Below are positions 35,972 through 47,606 of a stretch of DNA of 64,000 nucleotides, one piece after another. The notes below the pieces were generated by a model, which saw only the letters and a list, made by a program, of their open reading frames with translations, was not told the origin of the DNA and did not search any database. Made by a program: the position numbers and the translations under genes. The DNA is from Sequoia sempervirens (taxonomy: Eukaryota > Streptophyta > Pinopsida > Cupressales > Cupressaceae): positions 698,240,217 through 698,304,216 of the forward strand of contig VDFB02270651.1 in assembly GCA_007258455.2 (NCBI GenBank), written 5' to 3'. Position 1 is the stretch's first letter. The number at the start of each line of letters is the position of its first letter.

Positions 35972-37619
35972 TGTTGCGAGCATGATTAGTTGGTGTTGTC
36001 GTTGATGTCAATAGGCTTATGTTTGTGTTGTTATTGGTGTCAACTAGTTTTGTTGGTAATTCTTGGAAGTCTATTGATGGTTGAGAAGTTGTGATGATGG
36101 TTTGATTAGTTGCATTATGTTGCCATTATTAAGTGTTACTAGTGTCAACCTCTAGTGTTACTTTAATAAGCGTCTAATTGTGGGTGTTGTTTGGTTAAGT
36201 TGTTGTGTTGTAGCTAGTTTGGTTGTGATGAGGAAGTGGTTAAGATGATGAGAATATGTTTGTGGTGCTTGGTTTCTAAGTGATTTTGAGAAAATTTGAA
36301 TAAAAGAGGAAATAGTGTTTTGTAGAGGTGTTCTAGCATATAGAGTGGTGTTCTTGTTTTGCTCCACATTTCTTTTTTGTTGAAGATATACTTGTGTAGT
36401 TTGGATATGTTGATAAGAGGTGATCATAGAGGTTATATCCAAAGTTTCTTGGTCTAGATCATTGCATAGAGAAATTTGTGTTCACCAATGTGTGAACTAT
36501 ACATTGCAATTGTGTCTAAGAGAAATGGTTTTGATTTGCATTTCTTCAAAGTTTGGTTTCTATTATTTCACTTATATAAGTGTGTTGATAAAGTTTATAT
36601 CTATCTTCAGTTTAAGTTTTTAATGGTTTGGTGCTTTGCAAGTTGATTTCTTGAGTTACAATGTGTGGAAGGTTAACTGGGTGTACAAGATGTGCTTTTT
36701 CTTCAGGTGAAAGTTGTTGCAAAGGAATTTGTTGGATTGCAGGGTGTTTGTGGGATATTCCAAATTGTGTTCAAGTTTATTTATTTTTTGAAAGTTGTCT
36801 TTGGATCAAAGGAAGTGTGTAATTAAATGTTTAACGATGTTTACATAGGTTCAACCAGCCTTAGGTGTTTACACTAATTGTAGATTTTCTTTGGTGATTG
36901 TGGAAGCATGGTGTGGTGTGTATGAGTGGATTTAGGTTTGAGTTAAGGTGTGATGTGGTCTACCTTCATTCCTTTCGACCATGGGGATCTTTTGGTGCTG
37001 ACCTAATTTGAATTTGCATGGTTGAGGTGCATATACAACCTTGGAGAATGCTTTCAAGGTTGAAGATGGTATAAATAAGTGTTGTGTTGATGGAGGTTGT
37101 GTGGCTAGAGTGTGTGATGCAAAATGAAAAGGTGTGAAGTATGAATTTGTGAAGTGCAATGCAAGATTTAATGAGTTAGAATATTGGAAGTAGTGAGAAT
37201 AAGGTGTCTACAGCTTTAGAAAGGTTGTGATTGTGTTGGTGATGCCGAGGTAGAATTTTCTATTGCAGTGAAATGGATTTATCAATGTAACAATCTTCTT
37301 CTCTTATTTTTTGTAATCTGGTAGTGAGCCATTGGTAGTGAGCGCTGCAAAATTAAGCCTATTGTATTCAATGTTGCAATTACTTTATATTGTGTGCTAA
37401 TCCTCACCATGGTTTTTCCTTCTTGGTTTTTCCATGTAAATTTGGTGTTCTATTGAGCATGGTGTTGATGTGTTTCAATTTCTGTTATTTTCCTTCATGC
37501 TAAATCATTCTACCAGATTAAAGTTTGTTAAAGGTTATTTGGATATGAATTTTTATGAGGGTTTTGATGTTTTAATGTACAAATGATTCAACCCCCTCTC
37601 AATTGTTTGGTGCAATGAA
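35972..37619 (+). repeat. 5' LTR of copia element 2
   Basis: Starts TGTTGCGAGC. The end is not a clean CA (TGCAATGAAA before AATTGG), probably through mutation. A TATA box lies at 37070-37078. Confidence 0.85.
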
Positions 37620-37623
37620 AAAT

Positions 37624-37635
37624 TGGTATCAGAGC
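37624..37635 (+). promoter_or_regulatory. Primer-binding site of copia element 2
   Basis: TGGTATCAGAGC is a perfect match to the usual initiator tRNA-Met primer site. Confidence 0.92.
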
Positions 37636-37679
37636 AAGGTTCCTTGGAAGAAAGCTTAACCACTTGAGGTAGATCTAGG

Positions 37680-38553
37680 ATGACACACAAGAGAGATGCT
37701 CCTCTATTTGATGGATTAGATTATGCATTCTAGAAGACATAGATGGAAGGGTTTTTTGGTATCCCTCGAATATGGAGTTTGGAAGTCTATTGTGATTGGA
37801 TACACTATGCCTATAAATGGTCCAAGTATTGATGATGAGATCAAGGCCTATGAAAGAAATGGTAAAGTGAGGTATGCTCTTTTAAGTGATATTTCTAATA
37901 CTGAAATTGTGAAAGTTAAGAATCTTAAAAACTGTTAAAGAAATTTGGGAAAAGTTGGAAAGCATTTATGAAGAAGATGATAAGGTCAAGCAAGATAAGA
38001 TGCTAAATCTAAAGATCATATTTGAAAATATGTGAATGTCAAAGGATGAAAATATTACAAGCTACATGTCGAAAGTGGATGAAGTTGTCAATTCCATCAG
38101 AGGACTTGGTGGAAATCTTGAAGATGACAAGCTGGTAAAGAAGGTACTGAGAAGTTTGCCTAAATACTATAGTCATAAGGTTTTTACTATTGAGGAATTT
38201 CAAAATATAAATAATTAAGAGAGTTTGGTTCAAGTGATTAAAAGAAAGAGACTAATTTCAAAGTTGGAAAATCAATGAAGACTGAGGAACCAGATGTAGA
38301 TGATGTTGATGATGTAGAAGAAAATTTTGTGGGGAGAATGAAAAAGGGTACTGGAAAGTACAAAGCTAATTTACCTTTCAAATGTTATAGTTGTGGAAAG
38401 ATAGGTCATTATGCTTTAATATTTTCAAACAAAGCTTTAAATGACAATAATAAGAATGAAGGTAAAACAATTGAGAAAATTTATTATGCTAGAGAATATG
38501 CTAGTATATCTGATGAGGAATCTTACTATGGGGGTGATGAGGATAGTGAATGA
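37680..38553 (+). pseudogene. Copia element 2 gag (UBN2-type, zinc knuckle missing last Cys)
   Basis: It starts with a FDGLDYAF segment, then 37723-37938, then 38036-38218 (SYMSKVDEVVNSIRGLGG, LRSLPKYYSHKVFTIEE) in different frames. It ends at 38275-38553, where the knuckle reads CYSCGKIGHYALIF. The fourth ligand, normally Cys, is Phe. Closely related to gag of element 1. Stops and at least two frameshifts disable it. Confidence 0.85.
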
Positions 38554-38599
38554 TTGTTCATGGCTATAAATGTTGAATATAACTTTACCAAATCTGAGA

Positions 38600-41500
38600 G
38601 AGTATGACTAAAAATACTCCAAAAGAAGGCCACAATGCCGAAGGAACTATGGTGGCTACTTTTCATGCTAGAAAGGAGAAAAAATACTAGATCATTGATA
38701 GTGGATGCTCAAATCATATGCCCAGTGATAAAAGTAAGTTTTTTAAACTTGAGAAATATGAACGTCTTGTTAAGTTTGGTGATGATATATCTACTAAAAT
38801 ATGTGGAAAAGGTTTTATCAATTTTGATGGCAAGAATCATACAAATGATGTTATTTATGTTAAGGGTTTAGGGAATGACCTCTTGAGTGTTGGAAAAATG
38901 TGTAGTAAAGGCTATAATATCATGTTTCAAGATGATGAATGTGAGATCAAAAAAATCTCTAAAACTGTGGTTGATTCTAGAAGGAAAAATACAAATGTTA
39001 TTCAGCTTAAAGGTATTGATGGTAATTACTTTATGACTCGTATTAATGAAAGTTGGATATGGAATAGAAGGACGTGTCACATTAATTTTGACATCCTAGT
39101 GAGAATCAATTCAGTTCAAGTTGTGAAATCTGCCAAAGATTACAAAGAACGTCATGCTATTTGCAAGGAATGTCAAATTCAGAAGCAAGCAAGAAGAATT
39201 TTCAAAGTCAAAGAATAATCTACTATCGAACTATTGGAGCTAGTGCATACAAACCTTTTTGTGTGGTCCTATTGTCAGAGTAAGAAGTTTTCAAGGTGAT
39301 AGGTATTTCATGTTATTAATTGATGATTACTCTGGAATGACATGGGTTACCTTTCTCAAAGAAAAACTAGAAGCTCTAGATAAGTTTATAGCATTCAAAG
39401 TTATGGTTGAGAATGGAATGGATATGAAAATAAAGTGTTTGAGGTTTGCTAGAGGTGGAGAGTTCACCTCAAATGAGTTTAACAATTTTTGTGAGAATCA
39501 TGGAATAAGGAGGCATTTATCTTCCCCTAGTACTCCTCAATGGAATGGAGTGGTTGAAAGAAAGAATAGGTCTATTCAGGAAGCTGCAAGAACAATGATG
39601 AAAGAGGAAAACCTACTAAAATTCTACTAGAGAGAAGTTCATACTATTGTCTACATACTTAACAGAGTTCAAGAAAAATAAAATAGTGAAAAGAATCCCT
39701 ATGAGTTGTGGTATGGAAGAATCCCTACCACCAAAATACTTCAAAGTGTTTGGAAGAAAATGCTATATCAAAATAAATGAAGAGAACTTAGGAAAGTTTG
39801 ATACAAGATCTAATGAAGATATCTTTCTTGGATATTCTACAAGAAGTAAAGATTACCGGTGCTACAACAAGCGACTGATGAAGATTGTTGAGAGTGCAAG
39901 TTTCAAAGTGGATGAAGACTTATAGAAGAACATAGTGGTAATAAATGGATATGAATTAGATGATTCCTCTTGTAGAGAAAATGACAAAGATGAATTTAAG
40001 GAAAAGGAAGTTTAGATTGAAGAGGAAGAAGTTTCAGAAAAGATCCCTAAAACTCCTAATTATGTGCAAAAGAATCATTCTGAAGATCAGATCATTGGTG
40101 ACAAAAGCAAAGGTGTATTGACAAGAAGAAAATTTGTAATGACAGAAGAACATGTAAACCTATGTTTACTCTCTAAAGTTGAACCTAAAGCAGTGATTGA
40201 AGCATGCAAGGATAAGTATTGGATCAAGGCTATGGAAGAACAACTAATGCAAATTGAGAAGAATTAGACTTGGGAAATTGTCCAAATTGAATGAGAATGG
40301 AGAAGTAGTAAGAAACAAGGAAAGGCTTGTGTGCAAAGGTTACTCACAAGTAGAAGGAATAGATTTTGAGGAGATATTTGCTCGAGTGGCGAGAATTGAA
40401 GCTATTAGGATGTTTTTGGATTTTGTAGCACATAAGTATTTCAAAGTTTTCCAAATGGATGTGAAGCCTACTTTTTTGAATGTTGAGTTGGAAGAAGGGG
40501 TATGCATTGAACAATTAGAAAGATTTTAGTTATTACAAAAAATAGATATGGTCTATAGATTGAAGAAGGAATTTTATGGACTGAATCAAGCTCATAGAGC
40601 TTGGTATGCAAGGTTGGAAAGGTACTTGATATAACAAGGATTCAATAAAGGTACCATAGATAGTAATCTTTATTTCAAAATTGAAAAAGATCAAATCTTG
40701 ATTGTGGTTGTGTATGTTGATGATATAATATTTGGAGGAAATGAAACAATGTGTAAGAGATTTGTAGAATAGATGCAAAAAGAGTTTGAAATGTCAATGT
40801 TTGGGGAGATGAATTTCTTCCTTGGGCTACAAATCAATTAGACATAGAAAGGAATATTTATTTCACAATCAAAGTATGTCAAGGAAATGTTGAAAAGTTT
40901 GGAATGGAAGGTCCTAAACCAGTATGTACCCTTATGTTTACTGGTTGCAAGTTGAGTAAGAATTATGAATCTCCTAAGGTTGGCCAGAGCAAGTATAGAT
41001 CAATGATTAGAGGACTATTATATCCAACTGCTACTAGATTAGATATCTTGCATGTAGTTTGTCTTATGGCTATCTTTCAAGAAGATCCTAGAGTCTCACA
41101 TGTTGTAGTAGTGAAGAGGATATTTAGATACTTGAAAAGCATTCTAGAACATGGTTTATGGTATCCAAAGGATACTAATTTTCCTTTGATTTCTTTTATA
41201 GATGTAGATTGGGCAAGTTGTGTGGATGGCAGGAAAAGTACAAGTGGTGGGGCATTATTTCTTGGATGTAGATTGGTGTCTTGGATAAGCAAGAAAAAAG
41301 ATTCAATATCTTTATCTATTACAAACGCAAAATACATTGAAATAGCATCTTACTGCACACAGGTGTTGTGGATGAGGCAAACCTTGAAGGATATTAGAGT
41401 TATATATGATGGACCAATTTCTATCTTCTATGAGATTACAAGTGCTATTAAAATTTTAAAGAATTTGGTGATGCACTCAAGGACAAAACATATCTCGATT

Positions 41501-41660
41501 TAGTATCACCTTTTGAGAGAGAAGGTTGCAAAGAATGAAGTGAAGCTTGAGTATGTGCCTACAAAGGAAAAGGTTGATGATATATTTACTAAGTCTCTTC
41601 CTAAGGATAATTTTGAGTATCTCTGAGAGAAGTTATGGGCTATTACCCCTCCTTTAAACT
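38600..41660 (+). pseudogene. Copia element 2 pol (protease, integrase, RT, RNase H), degenerate
   Basis: The protease has IIDSGCSNHMPSD near 38693-38730. The integrase HHCC region ends in HAICKECQIQKQAR (39152-39193). The core at 39259-39630 keeps LLIDDYSGMTWV and NGVVERKN, but the second catalytic Asp is lost (LRFARGGEF instead of LRSDRGGEF). Reverse transcriptase spans about 40250-40800 and keeps an intact VVYVDDIIFGG near 40705-40740. RNase H at 40904-41503 keeps FIDVDWASCVDGRKSTSGG. The frame ends near 41660 after a DIFTKSLPKDNFEYL segment. Several stops remain. Confidence 0.92.
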
Positions 41661-42197
41661 AGATCTATAAGGATGCATTAGTCTAGTGGATCTCAAGATT
41701 CATTCTTTGTTCTAGAATGATGTTGGAGGCTACCTCTTAAGGGGAGTGGGTAGTAGCATTGCTGGTTAGGGGGAGTAAGTGCTGGTGCAAGTTGGTGTTG
41801 TCCTTTGTCAGCTGTGTCAAAGGAAATGTGTAGAGGTTGTTGGTTGGTACAATTTTTTGTGTGCTCCTAAGGGGGAGTATGCAAAGCAATACAGAGGAAA
41901 ATATGTTGCAGAGTAGTAGTAAGAAGTTACAAGTATGTTTGATGTCAAAGGGTGAAAGTGATTCAATGTGTTTCCCTTTTCCATTGATGTCAAAGGGGAA
42001 GATAAAATAATGTGAAAAATGATAAATTGTCAAAGGGAGAGAGAAAGTAGAAGTGGAGAAAGAGAAAGAGTTCGTATGGAGCAGTGTGTTGGTGATCAGA
42101 TTTGTTATTTTTATTATTTATGGTTTTCCACATCATGTTTTGTTGTTATTGATGGTTTTTCACATCATGTGTTGCCATCAATGACAAAGGGGGAGAT
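41661..42197 (+). promoter_or_regulatory. 3' UTR with repeated polypurine-tract-like G-runs, copia element 2
   Basis: G-rich tracts such as TTAGGGGGAGTA and CTAAGGGGGAGT recur near 41740, 41768, 41873 and 41993. AAAGGGGGAGAT at 42186-42197 directly abuts the LTR and is the likely functional tract. The same layout appears in element 1. Confidence 0.7.
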
Positions 42198-43285
42198 TGT
42201 TGCAAGTATGAGTAGTTGGTGTTTCCATTGATGTCAATATGATTATGTTTGTGTTGTCATTGATGTCTATTTTTGGAATTCTATTGATTTTTGAGAAGTT
42301 GTGATGATGCTTTGATTAGTTGCTTTATGTTGTCATTAGTAAGTTTTACTAGTGTCAATCTCTAGTGTTGCTTTGATATTTTTCTATTTGTGGGTGTTGT
42401 TTGGTTAAGTTTATATGTTGTAGTTGGTTTAGTTGTCATGAGGAAGTGGTGAAGATAATTGGAATGTGTTTGCTGTGCTCAGTTTCCTAGTGATTTTAAG
42501 AAAATTTGAATAAAAGAGGAAACAGTGTGTTGTAGAGGTGTTCTAGCATATAGAGTGGTTTTCTAGTTTTGATCCACATTTTTTCTATGTTGAAGATATG
42601 CTTGTGTGATTTAGATATGTTGATCAGAGGTGATCATAGAGGTTATATCTAGAGTTTCTTGGTCTAGATCACTATGTAGAGAAAGTTGTATTCACTAGTG
42701 TGTGAACTATGCATTGTAGTGGAGTTTGGGAGAAATGGTTTTTCTCCACATTTATCCACAATTTGGGTCATGGTCTTGCGATTATGTAACTATGTTGATA
42801 AAGTTCATATCTTCCTTTAGTTTAATTTTTTCATGGTTTGGTGCTCTAAAAGTTTATTTCTTGACTTATAGTGTGTAGAAGGTTAACTAGGTATATAAGA
42901 TGTGTTTGTTCTTTAGGTGAAAGTTGTTGCAAAGGAATTTGTTGGATTGTAGGGTATTTTTAGAATATTCTAGATTGTGTTTAAGTGATATTTTTTTTCC
43001 ATGAATTGTCTTTGGATCAAAGGAAGTGTGTACTTAAATGTTTGATGGCGTTTACCCAGGTTCAATTGACCTTGGGTATTTACATTAATTGTGGATTTTC
43101 TTTAGTGATTGTGGAAGCATGGTGTGGCATGTATGATTGGATTTAGGTATGAATTTAGGTGTGATGTAGTTCACTTTCATTCCTTTCAATCATGGGAATT
43201 TTTTTTCTCTAACATAATTTTAATTTAAATGGTTGAGGTGCATGTCCGACCTCAGAGAATACTTTCAAGGTTGAAGATGGTATAA
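42198..43285 (+). repeat. Truncated 3' LTR of copia element 2
   Basis: Starts TGTTGCAAGTATGAGTAG and follows the 5' LTR to GAAGATGGTATAA near 43284, then diverges. The break lies inside the TATA box region. Confidence 0.85.
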
Positions 43286-43439
43286 GTGTTGGAGGATGTG
43301 CGTGTAGAGAGTTTCCTAGAACAAAGAATGTCATATGGGCTTATAGTATTCTAATAGCTATATAAATTAGAGATCACTTAAGAAGATTTATAGATTTTGA
43401 GTCTCAAAAGTCAGCTTTGTGGGGATTTTTCATAACATT

Positions 43440-44945
43440 TCAAGATCAAATGTAAGAGAGATATATTATTTTGGCAAGTGTGGTGAATAAATATAAGAAT
43501 GACATAAATTGTATGGTTAATAGAGACTACTACTCTATGGAACCAATTGAACCAATAATAGTTTGGATTCTGAAGCTTGACTATGAGGTAACAAAAGCTA
43601 AAATTTCTAGCCTTGTAGAGGTTGTATTGAGTAAACCTAGAGATCTAACAATAGATAGGTTTGGTACCTATGAGAAAAAATCTAGCAAAGAAAACCTAGA
43701 GAAGCAAAAGAAAGATATTGTAGTTTGGAAATAGAGTTTGGTGCCCCTGAAGCCCTCACAAATAAATCTATAGGTACATGTACTCCTCAAAAGATGACTC
43801 CAGAGAAATAAAGAAGGCCAGATAGGACTTTAGTTCCCACACCACCTATTATTATAAAGCCTTCTAGAACTCCTCCTAGAATAAAACCAATAGGTGGTTT
43901 GAAGAAGAAAGGAACATCAAGCACCTCTATGAAACATAAGTATCCTAATAGGATAGGGAAAGAAAAATAATCCAAAGAAAAGTATTTAAGTTTTGAAGAA
44001 GAAGAAGGACCCCAATTGGTTCAAAGAAGAAAAAATAGTGTCTCTCAGGAAGAGACCAGTACAAAAAGAAAGTTAATGTGGTGGATACAAAAATTGAAGA
44101 GGAAGTGGAAAAGGAAAAGAAAGCTTTTGTTTTTCAAATAAGAGAAAAGAGTTATAAGAAGTTTGAGAAGACCCCTTTAGTCCAAAAGCATAGTCCTATG
44201 ATGTTAGATGCATTATTCAATAGTATTGCAAGGTTTGGTATACTGAAGCAAACTATTGAAATATATTCAGATGCAAATGATGAAGACAAGACAATAATTG
44301 AAGAGGCTATAGTCAAACTTGTGGTGACATTTGATACTAGCCTAGATACGATAGAGGATAAATTACCATATAATCTAAAAGGTGTGTTGAATGAAAGAAG
44401 AAAAGAGGCTATTGTATATGATGAAAATATGAAGACATTTTCCTTGGAGAATATTGGTTCCTCACTATCTCGTTAGGATAGGATCAAGTTGTCTATGTTG
44501 TATAACACGAAATTTAGGACAAAGGAAAGAGTTAGCACTCTTATGAGTAGAGGTAAGGAAGATATTGAGAGGGTAAGGGAAGAGACACTACAAATAGTGG
44601 AAAAACTTGCTAAAGATTTGTGTGTTCCTTTGGGTGATGGAGATTAGAAACAACAAGACACACTCCTAGAAATCAATGAGCTAGTTAATGACCAACATAA
44701 GTAGAAAGAAGATGTGTTGATAGATAACACCCCTCTAGATGTGGAGGTAAATAATAAGTAAAATAAAGAAGATAAGTAGGATGTCCTAAAGAAGAATGAA
44801 GCTCAAAATGAACACAATTTTCCCCCTTTGGAAGTGGAAAAGCCTACAAAATAAAGCTCTATCAGTGTTGATAAGGAGAAGGTTGATAATAATGAAGAAG
44901 AAAGCACTAAAACTAGTGGTGAATCCTTTGGACCCTCTAGATATT
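43440..44945 (+). pseudogene. Unrecognised Lys/Glu-rich broken coding region
   Basis: Open segments at 43471-43734 and 44078-44476, and further stretches to 44945 joined through stops, encode a highly charged protein. The first part has YYSMEPIEPIIVWILKLDYE. The middle is Lys/Pro/Thr-rich. The last part has long Glu/Lys/Asp runs such as EDIERVREETLQIVEKLAKD. The codons are A-rich, and the composition resembles the coiled-coil start at 35600-35971. It may therefore be the interrupted remainder of that outer element. I do not recognise a domain. Confidence 0.4.
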
Positions 44946-45002
44946 AATTCAAATATAATCTTTTGGACATGTAGTTACAGTTTCAACTGGTGGTGTCTAT
45001 AA

Positions 45003-47606
45003 CAACAAAAATATGGTGCCCCACCTTTGAGGAGATAGAGTTCCTACTCCACTCTTGTTACACTCAAGGATACCTTAGAGATCTTAATCCAAGGATGAAG
45101 TAGGGGAAAGAGATATTGCAATAAGGTATAGGGTGTGATTAAAAAAAATAAGAGGGTTCACCATCAAGGGCTTGGAAAGATAAGAAATGAATGTAATATG
45201 CAAAGTACCATGCAAAACCTAACTAAATGACCTTAAAAATGAAACTAAAATGAAGAATAAAAGACTAAGAAAGTACAAAAGTGCACCTGGAAGAAGGATG
45301 AGGTCAAAACAAGCTTCAAAACTCTAAAAAACTATTGTTTGGTTCCCACTAGGACTCATACACTAGTCTAGGAAATTTAGTCCTAGACTAGGATTTTTGT
45401 GGCAAAACTAGAATCTCATAGTGGTTGATCTGAATTCACTAAAATCTAGAAAATGTGCTATACTGGGAATCATACACCACAAGTGGTGTATCAATCCCAT
45501 TCTACTTTTTTGAAGGGTCAAGACCTGAACCTACTCTCCTATGTCTACTCTTCCTTCCACACTTCATTTTCAAATTTGAAACTTTGAATTTGGACTTGTA
45601 GGTGACTTTTCATGAAGATGACAACCTTGTGACAACTTGACAACTTCTCTCAACCTTGCAATTTTTTCTTCAAAGGATGTTTAAGCTCCAATACACCTAG
45701 ATTTGTAATCACACATGTAGAGAGAGAAAAACTTGTTGATTTTTAGGAAACAAGGGTTTCCTAGGAAAAATCCCATTTAGGTAATTAAATCTTGTGTTGA
45801 AACAATGAAACATGAAAATTAAATATGAAATATAAAACATTAACACTGATACATTGAATCATGTCTTGAGATGTAAATCAACAATCTAACATGAAGTGGC
45901 CTGTAGAATGTAGATCCTGATCTTGAACTTTGATATGAAATAATGCTTGTAAATGGATTTTCAATTCTACGTCATAACACTAGCTCAACAACATGCTTGA
46001 TGCTTAATGAATTTGATATGATGATGGATCTTGAATTGATGTAACAAGTAATGAATAATTCTACCCTTGAATTCCTTAGAAATGTTCTCATAAACTCTCT
46101 TGACACCCTTGTGAAGTCTTGGAATGCTTAACTCTTGATAGGTTATATTGATATCATGAAGGCGTAGTGAAATAATGATTTGAGACCTTGTTTATAGGAA
46201 ATCCATCCAATTTACCATTTATTAGATCCCAAAAGTTGGCATTCATGAAATTTGAATTTAAAACCTTGATTTCTCACTCAAAACCCTAAAAAAGGGGCCA
46301 AATGGGACTCATACACCACTTGTGGCATATAGGTCCCATATGGATGGGACTCACATGCCTAAGGTGGCATATGGGTCCCACCAAGCCTTTTCAGGTGGAG
46401 GAAATTTCTAGGAGTTGAGAAATTAAATATATTTGATGTCTATGTTAGGATTTCATTTGAAATAAGCCTTAGGATGCATAATATAGGGTCTTAAGGCCTA
46501 TTCATGATGATATGAAGGTCATAAATGCAAGAGGGCCCAAAAATTAATTTGAAGGTGCAAATAAATACACTTTACAACATTAAATTAAGGAAAAATTAGG
46601 TCAATTTAGCATAAAAGGGCCATAAATCTAATGTGAGTGTGTAAAACACATCACAACACTAGATCAAAGGTGACATTAGGTCCATTTTAATCTTAATAAT
46701 TACCAAATTAAGTGTGAAATTGTAGAGGGATATATTTTCTATCATTAAATTTAGCCCCCACTTTAGTGAGAGGAGGAACTTGCATCAAACTCACACTAAA
46801 GTAAAAATTCAAGAGGGGTTCAAGTGTACCAATGTGGATGGTCTAGGATGATAGAGACTAAGGGGGTGGTCAAGCCCCCAGGATCCAAGATCCTATGTCA
46901 AACCAACATAAGCACAAAGGGACACACATAAGGTGTATGATATGCAACATCGAGATACACAATCATGCAATATCAAAGATATAAAGAAGAAAGGAAAATA
47001 AAATAAAAAGATGTGGATCAATCCTTGACTATTTGTCCAATGCAATGTGGATCAGATCTAAGTTGTTTTTCCAAAAATGCACGCTCACTCTGAGGCAACA
47101 AAACTTTAGGCTATCTGTTGGGTGAGTATCGAAAAAGGTGAGACACATATGCATGTGACTGGTATGGACTCAAAAACAAGCAGGTGGCTATGGTAAATTC
47201 ATTCCTAAGTTTAGATTCCCATACGTACAACCAAACCAAAGCTATACCTCCTAATAAATTTAATAAGGCGCCACACAATAATGAACTTCGAGCTTCATAA
47301 GGAAAACATTGCTTCGTATGCTTGATACTCATCAACAAATAGGATGGCTCCATAGGAAAGAAAAGTGTATTATGCAAGGTAGCTATATAACAATTGTTGT
47401 AAATGTAGAAATAGTGTAAGGTACTTTCAAAGGGATTTTTCTTGGTTCATGTAAGGTCTTTTCTTAGGGAATTGTTACCTATTTTAGCTATTGGGTGAAA
47501 CAGGTAGAGCTATTATATTCTACAACTGAAAAGAGGGCACATTTTTAATCTACTATGTCACATTCATGTGCATGAAGAAAATTTGAAGACTACAATACTA
47601 CATTTC
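45003..47606. other. Intergenic stretch with repeated imperfect palindromes
   Basis: No gene is supported. Hairpin-like inverted repeats lie at 45363-45391, 45464-45499, 46303-46338 and 46345-46380 (separate entry). A further inverted repeat, ACTTTAGTG...CACTAAAGT, lies at about 46752-46803. Confidence 0.45.
45363..46380. repeat. Cluster of four related imperfect hairpins
   Basis: 45464-45499 is TGGGAATCATACACCAC, AA, then its near-complement. 46303-46338 is TGGGACTCATACACCAC, TT, then GTGGCATATAGGTCCCA. 46345-46380 is TGGGACTCACATGCC with a near-complement ending GGGTCCCA. 45363-45391 has arms CTAGTCTAGGA and TCCTAGACTAG beside another ACTCATACAC. The stems are about 15-17 bp. Confidence 0.7.

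Larger units (their letters stand above)
35972..43285 (+). mobile_element. Ty1/copia retrotransposon 2, 3' LTR truncated
   Basis: The 5' LTR is 35972 to about 37619, and the 3' LTR starts at 42198 but stops matching near 43285. The interior runs PBS, gag, protease, integrase, RT, RNase H, then a purine-rich UTR. It belongs to the same family as element 1 (shared LTR start TGTTGCRAGYATGA and closely similar proteins). The loss of about the last 530-550 bp of the 3' LTR removes the right target duplication, so the insertion site cannot be confirmed. Confidence 0.9.
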
